From NCBI GenBank assembly GCA_907165135.1, contig OU015569.1, forward strand, positions 6,634,001 to 6,698,000: a stretch of 64,000 bases of DNA. The letters run 5' to 3'. The stretch is from Oikopleura dioica. Lineage: Eukaryota; Chordata; Appendicularia; Copelata; Oikopleuridae. Below, piece after piece: positions 25,001 to 34,667 of this stretch (the stretch's first letter is position 1; the number at the start of each line of letters is the position of its first letter). The notes under the pieces are model-generated. The model was not told the origin of the DNA, ran no database searches, and saw only the letters and a list, made by a program, of their open reading frames with translations. The position numbers were made by a program, and so were the translations under genes.

Positions 25001-26449
25001 TCTGATTCTAGACCAGGGATAGGGAACATTGGAATAACGTGATTTTCGTTTGCAATTAAGGGACTTGGTCCTGCTAGTGACAACCCCTCCATCTCTGTGG
25101 TAGGAACAGTCGCTTCTTGAGATGAAGAGTCATCAATATATTCAGGTTCTGTTTCAGGCGGATCCGGACTAGTAATGTCCCCTTCGCGCTCGGTGGTGCT
25201 GATTGAACGGTAACTACTTGCAAGAGAATCTGAGACACCAGTATCTGACTCAACAAGAGTATCAGCTTCGTTACTAGTAGCACTGCTCGTGTCAGCCTCA
25301 CGCTTAGCGTAAAATTCATCGACGCTCAAAGTACTTTGACTGATATCATTGACATGATGCTCTGGAGGATATTCGTCGCTGTCGCTACTGTCATTGCCAC
25401 TTTGGTCGTCTACGCCCCCCATGTCATAAAGGCATTCTTCTTCATCGTCGCCAGTATAGTCTGTCACTACCATGCTGTTAAAGTTGGAGCAGGAGAGTAG
25501 AAACATTAGAGGCCCCTGTATTGCACTTTCGAGCTCCATTTTCAAATCAGAGTTGAAGTGGTCGCAAACGATCACTTTTTCGTCAAAAACGCCAGAAACG
25601 CTGAACTCGCCAGAAGTCTCGACTTTGCAGCCAGAGCTAGTTTCCAGTTCGTAAATCTGCTTCTTTAGTTGGTCAGCTGAGCGAGTGTTTTTCAAGATAT
25701 GGGAAGTAAGCCCAAGTGTATGAGGCTTGAGCACAATTATCCTTTGAGTGACTGATTGTTGAAACTACCTTGTCTATATTGAGATTATCGCAAAAAGCGT
25801 CTACTTGATCAAGAAGACCGTGATGTGATCGGGATTCGAAATTGTCGAGAATGAGAAGCCCGCATTGTGGCAGTGTGAGATTCGTCTGTTCTGGGCATAC
25901 TACAGGATACATTGAAAGCTTAACTTAATACGAGGGACTTACTTTGTGAGCTGCGAATGAAATCGAAGAGTTTTTTGACGGTTTTGGGCAGTGTGAGGAT
26001 AACTTTCGTCGTCGAGAAGTCTATCATGGCAAATTCTTGTGTGTCTGAAGAAGAGCATGTTACGCTACCGTGAGTTAACCGGGTCGACGACTTGCCTAAT
26101 ACAATATCAACTCCGCTTATTGAAGTCGAAACAGTGAAGGTCTGTCTGTACGAATCTAACTCGTCCACAGCTGTAGAAACGATAATGGCGATTTTGCCAT
26201 CTAGCCGGCCGCGTAGAAACATCTCGGTCGTAACTTTCGTTATCAAAAACGACTTTTCTGAAAGAGTTCTTGAAAGCAGATTTGTTGAAATGGTCCATTA
26301 CCATTCTCCGAGTTTGTGCAAATCACTCGGTTCCCTAGGATCGCTTTCTCAAGCATGTCGACAAGAAAAGCCTTGGGCGAGAAATCTTGCGCCCCACCAC
26401 CACCATCTCCCCAAGGCACATACATCCGAGGTCCGACCTGCTTGTACAT
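19057..26449 (-). CDS. DICER1: Dicer endoribonuclease
   Basis: About 13 exons encode roughly 2,200 aa aligning along animal Dicer1. In order: a degenerate helicase (TNSENGKS in place of the ATP-binding loop; LILDNFESR where DECH is expected; [10 protein letters not shown] where the QxxGRxR motif is expected); an acidic Ser/Glu-rich insertion (about 24,480-25,480); the dimerisation/platform region ([22 protein letters not shown]); PAZ ([28 protein letters not shown]); RNase IIIa ([14 protein letters not shown] and [14 protein letters not shown]); RNase IIIb ([15 protein letters not shown] and [17 protein letters not shown]); and a dsRNA-binding domain ending at 19057. All four acidic residues of each RNase III site are present. 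It cuts dsRNA and pre-miRNA into small RNAs. The ATG follows a TTTCAG acceptor, possibly trans-spliced. Divergent from GPN2. Confidence 0.97.
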
Positions 26450-26725
26450 TCTGAAAGAATAAACAAATAAATATATCATATAATCTAATAGTTTAAAAGT
26501 CGATCTTCTTCGATAAATTTCTCTCGCTATTATTCCGGAAATTTGGCGTAGCAGCTACGCCGAAGCTGAAAAAGTTCTCTTTTCGGACTTTAGTCGGTTC
26601 GAAAAAGCGTTCAATTTCGTGAGTCATTTCAGAAACAGCAGCGCCCTGATTCGTGGAGGCTCGAAAGATAGAGAAAGGATAAATTGGCAGACAGAAGAAG
26701 CGATTTGAAAAAGAAGCTGTTCAGA
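26450..26725. promoter_or_regulatory. Bidirectional promoter region between Dicer and GPN2
   Basis: Only 276 bp separate the two start codons, and acceptor-like sequences sit directly before both ATGs (TTTCAG near 26451 on the minus strand, TTCAG before 26726 on the plus strand). No TATA box is obvious on either strand. Both genes are likely housekeeping and may share regulatory sequence. Confidence 0.5.
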
Positions 26726-27511
26726 ATGGTCCGATTCGGACAAGCAGTAGTGGGCGCACCCGGTGCCGGCAAATCTACTTATGCTAAGGCCGTCTTCAAC
26801 CATCTGATCGGACAGAACAAGGACGTTGCCATTAGTAAGCACCTTTTATTGAGAAAAATGTCTCGACTGTGTTTGTTGTAGTCAACTTGGACCCGGCTGT
26901 TTCTTTCGCCGAGGCCAGGGTTGACATTTGCACTTTGGTGGAGCACGCGGATGTGATGGAAGAACTCAGCCTCGGCCCGAATGGGGCACTCGTCTACTGC
27001 ATGGAACTCCTCCTTGAGAATATCGACTGGCTGTTGACGGAAATCGAGAAGATTCCGAAATCGACTTATTTAGTTTTTGACTTTCCGGGACAGGCAGAGC
27101 TGTATTCTGTTCACGATTGCGTCGAAAAGCTGGTCTTTCAATTGCAGGTAGTCCCTCTCTCTGGTCTTCTTCACAGGACCGTTTGTTTCCTAGAAAAATC
27201 ACATCCGACTATGTGCGGTCTACTTCACCGAAGCTCGCCACGCAGCAGACGCTCATCTATTTACAGCAGCGCTTTTGGCGACACTCTCTTCAATGCTGCG
27301 CCTTGCCTTGCCAGCTGTTAATGTATTATCGAAACTCGACGTGGCGCCTAGACTCGCTGCAAGACTAGAAGTTTTTACTGAGCCTGTTGATTTAGGAAAG
27401 GATTTTTTCATGTTGAGCCCTTTATTTTTAAATGGTATCATTAGGCAGTATTCTAGTCAGAAATATAATGAGAACAGTTGTTTACAAAACAGTAACGTTA
27501 ATTCGGAGTAA
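26726..27511 (+). CDS. GPN2: GPN-loop GTPase 2, C-terminally truncated
   Basis: Exons 26726-26834, 26882-27147 and 27194-27511 give 230 aa. Motifs of the family are clear: the P-loop GAPGAGKST, NLDPA, the diagnostic GPNG loop in LGPNGALVYCMEL, the G3 motif DFPGQAEL and the G4 motif SKLD. GPN GTPases act in assembly and nuclear import of RNA polymerase II. Animal GPN2 is about 310 aa; here the conserved region after the G4 motif ends early and the last residues are unrelated. The final 30 nt of the coding region overlap, on the opposite strand, the 3' coding end of the neighbouring gene. The third exon uses the second of two nearby acceptors, because the first gives an in-frame stop. Confidence 0.88.
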
Positions 27512-28213
27512 GTAATAGTAATCGGACCATCCTCGGCGCCATCCGTAATCCCGGAGATGAAATTCGTCGGATATGTGCTGGAACCCGTTGTCCCAATCTC
27601 CGCTGAAGTGTTCTCGATCGAAATCATCTTGATCTGGGAATGTAGCCCGCAGTTCCTTATCGTTCGCGCCCACTATCTGAATCTCGGCCTTGAATTTGAA
27701 GTCGGGATCGCCTAAGTTTGATCATTATTTTACATATTTTCAAGAGTTAATTACCCTTCTTTTTCAACATGAAATTCATCGAGTCCATGTCACGGTAGTA
27801 TTGGGAGTCATCTGGATAAACCTTCATCCACAGGCTGAAGTCGCCATAAGTAACCCGGACTGTTTCGCGCTCGCCGCTCATGTCCAGCTAAATATTTTTT
27901 CTCGAAAGAAGTTATTATGAGTTTTCTTACCCGAAAATTGACCTCCTTGCAACCCAAAGTTAGGAGTTTCAGCACCTCTTTCGCCTCAGTCTTGCCCATT
28001 CCACCAGGACCCACTACGTTTGCGTCAGCATAATGGCCGTAACCTTGATCGACACCCATCTTGCTCTTCAGCTGATCGAGCTTGGCTTTGTTCGCTTAAA
28101 AGAAAAATTGTTATTCACCGAATCCCATTAAGACAATTACCTTTCGCCTTTTTGGCCTTTTTCATTTCCGGGTCTTCAAGTTTGCGTTTTTTGTTTGCTT
28201 TGTCGGGATTCAT
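27482..28213 (-). CDS. Unknown protein, tandem paralogue 1
   Basis: Four or so exons encode about 180 aa: a Lys-rich start (MNPDKANKKRKLEDPE), then LKSKMGVDQGYGHYAD, a conserved helix (VLKLLTLGCKEVNFR), RETVRVTYGDFSLWMKVYPDD, DPDFKFKAEIQIVG, and a C-terminal GFQHISDEFHL ... RRGW, ending in INVTVL. Introns are short (about 45-50 nt). It is clearly homologous to the next gene upstream (28,391-29,146) in every exon, so the pair arose by tandem duplication. No signal peptide or membrane segment. I know no named family for it; it may be lineage specific. Its 3' end overlaps that of GPN2. Confidence 0.75.
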
Positions 28214-28250
28214 TTTCTGAAGTTCGTACAGAAGAAATCTGAATTTAAGA

Positions 28251-28270
28251 AGGGTTGAATGTAGAAATTT
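28251..28270. promoter_or_regulatory. 20-bp motif conserved upstream of tandem paralogues (copy 1)
   Basis: AGGGTTGAATGTAGAAATTT lies 38 bp upstream of the start codon of paralogue 1. The same motif with one mismatch is found at nearly the same distance from paralogue 2. Flanking sequence is much less similar, so this block has been preserved. Confidence 0.55.
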
Positions 28271-28390
28271 AAAGCTATTGATATTCAAGACTTGAATGTA
28301 AAGAAAGAGGCTCGTCATTTTCTGTGTCTAAGTTTTCGGTTTTCAATTATCGTCCGGCAGTACTAATCAAGAATCTAATAACTGGGATTT

Positions 28391-29146
28391 TTACAGAACA
28401 GAAACATTGATTCGGATCAAGTAAGAATCTTGATAGCCTCGGCGCACTCCGTATTCGCGCAGATTAACAAAGTCGGAGATGTGCTGGAACCCTTTGGTCG
28501 ATTCTTTGCTAGTGAACATTCGATCGTTACCATCCTCATCCGGGAAGACCATTTCCATTTCGCCGTTCTCATCTATTAGCTGCACTTCGGCCTTGAACTT
28601 GAAGTCGGGATCGCCTTAAATTTCCGATTAATGATCTTTCATTCGAAACATGAAAAATTTTACCTTTCTTTTTCAGCATAAAATCGATCATATCGGTCTC
28701 AGGGTAGTACGGAGACTCATTAGGATAAACGGTCATCGATAGGCGGAAGTCTCCGTTGGAGACGCGGACTGCCTCGCGCTCACCTCGCATCGCTAGCTAA
28801 AAGATATTTTTATTAGAGAATGGAACATAAGTTTTCTTACCCGAAAGTTTACTTCCTTGCATCCCAGATTAAGAAGTTTGAGCACCCCAACCGCTTCGGA
28901 GTTATCCATTCCACTAGCAGGTCCCTCTTCCCTGGCGTTTGCAAAATGACCACAGCCCTGGTCCACACCCATCTTGGTTTTCAGCTCATCGAGCTTGGCT
29001 GCATCTTCTAAAAATATTGTTAGTATGTTAATTTTATTATCAATATTACCTTTGGCCTTCTCTGCCTTTTGTTTTCTCATCTCTTCCGCTCTGCGTAATC
29101 CCCAGAAATCAGGGGGCGTGAAAGATGCCCCTTCGTCGGAATTCAT
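28391..29146 (-). CDS. Unknown protein, tandem paralogue 2
   Basis: Same exon layout as paralogue 1, about 185 aa. Shared blocks include MGVDQGCGHFAN, VLKLLNLGCKEVNFR, EREAVRVSNGDFRLSMTVYP, DPDFKFKAEVQLID, GFQHISDFVNLREYGVRRGY and a C-terminal INVSVL. The N-terminus differs (MNSDEGASFTPPDFWG) and the central linker is acidic (FPDEDGNDRMF). Divergent from the small plus-strand gene at 29,555. No recognised domain; the Phe/Trp-rich C-terminal part with beta-like alternation could be a small sandwich fold, but that is a guess. Confidence 0.75.
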
Positions 29147-29190
29147 TTTCTCTCACAGATTCTCTGGCTCGAACTGACAGCTCTGTAAAA

Positions 29191-29210
29191 TAAGGGTTGA
29201 ATGTGGAAAT
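29191..29210. promoter_or_regulatory. 20-bp motif conserved upstream of tandem paralogues (copy 2)
   Basis: AGGGTTGAATGTGGAAATTT, 45 bp upstream of the start codon of paralogue 2; one mismatch to the copy at 28,251. It is probably a shared promoter element. Confidence 0.55.
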
Positions 29211-29554
29211 TTCAACCTCTGGAATATTAAAATAGAGGTCTGCCAAAAGAGGGCGCCCGAAGATAAAAATAGAATGGCAGAAAACTAGGGTGCAATGTCC
29301 TGGAGTGCGCGCGGCCTTTGATACAGATCGAACGCAGCTCTTAGCGCCCTCAAAATTTTCAAAAAATCTCTGATGCTTTTTCATCTCACAAGTAATTAAT
29401 CATCTCTTGTCTTTTTCACGAAATGACTTTATGAAAAATGAGTGACTGAGCCGGCCTCGGCCAGACCTAAAAGAGCGCCTTGCAAAATTTGACTCGATCT
29501 CGGCGAATCAAATGCCACAAATAATCTAGTAAGCACATTCCCATCCTATGACCG

Positions 29555-30114
29555 ATGACCCCAACTAACATCGAGTCACATCAAGCCAACTACAAAGGTT
29601 CCTTATCATATTCAAATTTTAACGTAAAAAACAAGCTGAAAATCTCCTTTGAAGAAAGATTTTTCCTCGATGCATCAGACGACGAAACCGATAAAGGTAA
29701 ATCCCAAGCCGACCGCTTCCTTTTTAGCGGCGATAATCCCTACCTCATTTGAAGCTCTTCTAAACAGTTAAAATTAGAACAAAAAGTTCCTGTGCGAAGG
29801 AAAACTCGACGTCGACGGATTCGTGAAAGGGTCTCCGCTCAATTGGCAGAAGTTGCCACCTCGTATGGACTGGTCAGATTCCATCCCTTGGTGGTTACAG
29901 ATGAGAAGCTACTTCAAGTTGTGCTCTCCCACGTTAGTTGATAACTTTAAAATTTGATTTCAAGTTTAAAAAATAGGCGAATTCCGCGATCGGAATGAAA
30001 ATCGGAGATGAGGATCTTCTTCTTGCGGCAAACCGAGATGCTGATTTTGAGTTTATGGGTAGCACTGCATTTGCCCAAGAGGAATACATCGACAAATTTC
30101 ACGAAAACAGCTGA
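29555..30114 (+). CDS. Unknown small basic protein (144 aa)
   Basis: Exons 29555-29696, 29778-29932 and 29977-30114 (435 nt, frame kept; GT-AG introns) give 144 aa. The middle is very basic (PVRRKTRRRRIRERVSAQ) and is followed by a compact, probably folded segment (VRFHPLVVTDEKLLQVVLSH, then GMKIGDEDLLLAANRD) and an aromatic/acidic end. The basic patch suggests nucleic-acid binding. It may begin a run of plus-strand genes. No named family recognised. Confidence 0.6.
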
Positions 30115-30186
30115 CACTCTTCTATGTCTCCATTTGTGTGACCAATCTGCGAGAATTCAACAATCCAGAACAAAACTGCCCCTGAT

Positions 30187-30364
30187 GCCAATAAATGAAA
30201 TGAAAATACATGCTCCTAGAATGCTTCGTAAATTTCGGGTTCCCCGAGTAAGCACTCTCCGTGGAAAGTCTACTGATGTTGATATGTTTAACTTTGGCGA
30301 TCTACAATTCGAAGATGGCTTGGCCATTCAACACGGCGTGCCTGCAAATAAGGAAATCGTCTGA
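30187..30364 (+). CDS. Possible small protein (58 aa), doubtful
   Basis: Short ATG frame 70 nt after the previous stop, preceded by an acceptor-like CAATCCAG. The product starts MPINEMKIHAPRMLRKFRVP and is basic, then mixed. Spacing fits an operon gene, but length and composition alone do not prove coding. Confidence 0.3.
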
Positions 30365-30533
30365 GCAGTATGTGAAAATAATCATAATAACAGTGGCACA
30401 ATTCCTGATTTCGAAGCTGACTAGTTAGTTTTCCATCGTGTTGAATTGGGTCTTTCTCTTGCTTTTGAGTTTCCAATGACGGAATAGTTTCTATTTCTCA
30501 TGCTCAAACTATAGGAAAGCTATCTGCTGCAGC

Positions 30534-31872
30534 GATGGCCCCACTGGCTGAGTCTAGACAAAATAAAGATAAGCTTGATAATTTTATCCATGTGTCTGAC
30601 GTTCAAGGCTCCTCGCAATCAATCAGAATAGGAATCAACTCTAACAGGGTGGAGACAAACGTAAACCGGAACCCGATTCTTGTTGATTTACATGACAGAT
30701 TCCAAGGATAATGCTTAAATATTTCCAGAAGTCTAAACTTGATACTTATGACTTTTGCCAATTTTATATTGAGCAGATTACAGTCGACATTCAGCAGATG
30801 AAGAAGAACTGTCATCTTTTTTATAAAGATCATCGCTACGGCGCCAAATATGTTCAATTGATTGAGCCGGAAGAATATTTAGCGCGGACAAATTTCATAA
30901 TTCGAAATATATTGAAGATAGCGAAGCGTAATCATGTGGATACGAACATACTTGTCGGAAAAATGATTACTAGAGCCCCGCTGTTGCTGGATCCAAAGTT
31001 GTCCGAGAGATCATTCGGAGGAGGGTATATCGAAGAAAACTGGAAGAAAAACTTGGCGCTTTTGAATAAAGAAATCGGCCTGACAAAGGATGAAATTTCG
31101 ACAACCTTGGTGCGCTGTCCAGGTCTCCTTACATATCCGATAACAAGGAAGAGTTCTATCAGAAATGTCTAATAGTTTATTGGCAATGGACATTTTTTGT
31201 CCCCTTTATGATAAAGTGGCGCTAAAAAACTCCGAAAAGAATGCAAAAAGCAATCGACACTTTTAAGAATCTTGGTGATCTAGTAGAAAATGTATCCCTT
31301 TACTTTTCCGACGATGACTTGCGAAAGATGGTTCTTCTCGATCCTGGTCTGAGATCTTCATTCAAATCGATTATTTATGTTTTTTTAGACATCCTGTTAG
31401 AAAATTCTGAGCATATAAAGGCCACTGCCCGAATCTTCTTCATGCACGACTTTACACTAGTGGAATCTAAAGGAACGAGGCTGACGATTCTTTTCCCCTT
31501 TGTTACAGGGTTTCCAGGCAGTTTCCAAAGTCCGCAAAAGCCATCTCAACTCAGAATCCTAGTTGTTTGACGTCAAAGCTTTTTTCGATTGATGTAACTT
31601 CGAACCGATACACTGATCTAGATAAACAACTTTTCTTTCTGCTCCACGAGGCGGGCTTCACCACCAAGCAGATCAGATACAACCCGCTTTTACTAACAAC
31701 TGAGAAGGCCGTGATAACTGAAAGACTTCTCTTTTTGCGAGAAACGAACAGGATGAATTTTGACATAAACGCCGAAGGAAGTCCAGAGCATGTGCCTATT
31801 GATGCACTTTGTCAAGTGTTCGGTTTTCACTCAAAGATAATCCTTAGAAATGATTTATTGGAATCAAGATAA
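30534..31872 (+). CDS. mTERF-domain protein (mitochondrial transcription termination factor family)
   Basis: Helical repeats of the mTERF type are visible: EIGLTKDEISTTLVRCPGLL, then VSLYFSDDDLRKMVLLDPGL, then EAGFTTKQIRYNPLLLTTEK, with the family's proline-ending 'P.LL' pattern, and a C-terminal region (VITERLLFLRETNRMNF). mTERF proteins bind mitochondrial nucleic acids and regulate transcription or ribosome assembly. The intron at 31148-31239 is GA-AG and the one starting near 31474 is GC-AG; both restore frame. The 5' end is uncertain: coding sequence may begin at ATG 30534 (with a frame change near 30700) or at ATG 30711. AT-rich sequence with AATAAA follows after 32,000. Confidence 0.75.
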
Positions 31873-32342
31873 ATAACCGTTGACAAGATATCTCCGCCAA
31901 GAACTTCGATCCAGCAAAAAGAAGAAACCCGTCCGAAGATATCCAAAAGTTCCTTGCTCTCGCCCAAGTTGATTCCACTGAATATTTCAATTTTTTAAGG
32001 CGATTATAAATAAACCATAATAAAATCGACTCTTTTTACTTTTTTTATAAGAAAACAAACTAATTTGAAAACGTTAATTTCGGGGGATTTTGGCCTTTGA
32101 TTGTGCAACACACACTTCCATAATAAACTTAAGTAAACTATCAGTTTGCTTAATCTATTACGATCAGTTTATCAGCGATTCTCTGCGTCCAATATTGACA
32201 CGGGACGATGGCCGCCCCCTAAGAGATCATGAAAAGATCTTTTCTGTAGAAAAAATTGTCGCCAGCGACAATTGAATAAGCTCAGGCAGCGAAGAGCAGC
32301 ACTGAGAAGCGAATAAAGACGACAAAAGGAAAAGTCGAGAAA
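31873..32342. other. Short intergenic stretch
   Basis: 3' end of the mTERF gene with polyadenylation-like AATAAA/ATAAAA near 32,010-32,025, followed by the upstream region of the carboxylesterase. No gene seen. Confidence 0.4.
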
Positions 32343-34667
32343 ATGGAGCTGCAAACAAAGCTAGGCAAAATCAGGGGACGACTGTGGAATGTTAGCGAAG
32401 AGATCAAATCAAAGGGTAATTTAGTCACTTGGAAGATATTTTTCAACCGTAGAATTACAAGTTTATCATTATTATCATGAACATAGAGAAACTCTCTGTT
32501 ACTTAGATGGAGAATTGCATTTGGAAGTCGCCAATTTCAATAAAATCCCCTTTGCCAAGAGCCCACGCTTAGCAAAGCCGGTATCTTACGGTAAATGGGA
32601 CGAGACGATAGATGGGACTGGAAACACTCCAATGTGCCCTCAGTATGACGGATTCATCGACAAAATTGATCGAATGGAAGGACAGACTTTTATTAATCGC
32701 CCAATGTTCGACAAATTGGATTGTTTTCATAACTGACAATTAATATGACTAAGATTTTATAAAAAATATGATAAAAACACAGAAAAGGTGGCTGAAACGG
32801 AAACCAATGACGAAGTATTACATCTCAGTGTCTATACTCCTTCAAACTTTCAATCATCTACAAAGGTTCTTCGATTGTTGACTTTGAACGTCTTTGATTT
32901 AAACTAGAGTCTAGAAGAAACCAGTTATGGTATTTTTCTACGGTGGTGGTTTTCTTTGCGGAGGAGCATACCTGTAACTATTGAAACACTACTAAAAACT
33001 AAAGTTAAAACTAGTTACAATGCAGCACCACTTGTTGCGGTCGGAGACTGTGTCGTTGTGGTTGTCAGGTAAAAATAAGGCACTCGCCTCCAATAATTTT
33101 GTTAAATTAAGCTACCGACTTAACATGCTAGGCTTCCTTGGGGGGAACTGGGGTCTATGGGATCAGCTGGAATCGCTGAAATGGGTCAAGTACGTGATTT
33201 TCTATTTTCGAATTGGAAGTAGTTCTTTTTAGGGCGAATATTGGCGACTATGGAGGAGATCGTGATAATGTCACTATTTTTGGTGAGTCTGCTGGTTCTT
33301 GGTCAGGACTGGGTTTCATGAATCGAGTCTACGAGACCTTAGAGATTGCATTTGTTTGCTGAAATAGCGGGAATCAATCCCCGACAATCGGCCCTTGTAT
33401 CGCTACTTGTTGGTGGCAAACAGTTGAGATCAAATATTTAATTATTGCTAGAAGATTCTACTGATCAAGTAGCGGCAGTGACAATTCTTAATGAAACTCA
33501 ATAACAGTCGAGTGTCATCTTATGTCGGAAAAATCTACGGGTCTCTTTCATCGAGCTATCTGCCAGTCCGGAAGTATTCAAATTCTGAAGCCGAAGCCAG
33601 AAGTACGGGCCGCCATGAAATTCGCGCAAGATCACTTTGGAGTTAACGACTTCGACTGCCTCAAAGCAAAAGTGAAGAAAGCGTCCGTCAAGGAGCTTGT
33701 CGAGTTTTATGCCAAGGAAATTGTTGTTTCGTATTTCTTCAAATACTAGCATCTATTTTGGAAATGTCAATTTAAAGGTCCCAAAAGGCATGGATGAAAT
33801 GTTCAGAACCTTATCTGCTGATGACGGTTTCTTTCCAAACGCCCCGTGGGAAATGAAAGAGTTCGTCAACAAGGTCCCCGTCTTAGCGGGCAAAAATCAA
33901 GCTGAGATGGGCGCTATGCTTCTCATCTTCTTCGAAGACATGATTCCCGGGCTATCAAAAGGCATCTCAAAAGCAGCCTTGAAGGTATTAAACTTGTTGC
34001 TTTTAATTTCAAAAAGAACCAAGGGTGTCATTCATCATGGAGTCGCGAAACTGGTACCAGACGAAGCAAAAGCAGCTGAAATCGCAGAGAAAACTTTGCA
34101 GTCCTGGCTTAAAATTTACCTGGAGGATACAAACGACCCAATCACATACACTAGAATCTTACTGTCTTCAATGGCTGACCAGTTTTTCTACGGAGTTGTC
34201 GATCGGATGGAAAACAACAGCGAGTTGCAGGACATGTACTTGTACGAGATGGACTCGCGAACCGAGATGTTCCACGACAACGAATTTCATGGAAACTCGC
34301 CCAACTTTCGACCTGATTTCGTGAGAACGGATCACTTCGACGACATTTGCTATGTGTATGGATTCGCGTTTCTCCCTGAATTCTATCTGCTCGCAGAGGG
34401 AGCTTCCTTCACTGAGCAAGAGAAAGAGTTCGCTAGGAGAATCATGAAGATTTGGAGTAATTTTGCGATGACAGGAACTCCCGGCTGGAACAAATACGAC
34501 AAATCGAAGAAACTCTGCAATGTTCTTAATAAAGAAGGTACAATTATATATTCGCTTGCTTGATTTAAAATATGCTTGTTCTAGGCGACAGGCTACGATC
34601 TGGCAACGATCCGATGCTCATTGCTCGTCACAATCTTTGGAAAACTTCTGTTTACGGAGCTCAATGA
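32343..34667 (+). CDS. Type-B carboxylesterase / cholinesterase family
   Basis: About nine exons read across the whole family: an N-terminal LGKIRGRLW, FNKIPFAKSPRL, CPQ, the oxyanion-hole stretch VMVFFYGGGF, SYRLNMLGFLG, NWGLWDQLESLKWVKANI, the nucleophile elbow VTIFGESAGSWS, the following GLFHRAICQSG, the catalytic-acid region GKNQAEMG, and the His segment TDHFDDICYVYGF. The Ser/Glu/His triad is therefore present and it should be active on esters. There is no signal peptide, so it is probably cytosolic unless a first exon is missing. The intron at 33307-33507, directly after GESAGSWS, has a GA donor and AG acceptor and is required for the frame; the introns after 32718 and near 33716 are probably also GA-AG. 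Stop 34667, AATAAA near 34,692. Confidence 0.92.
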
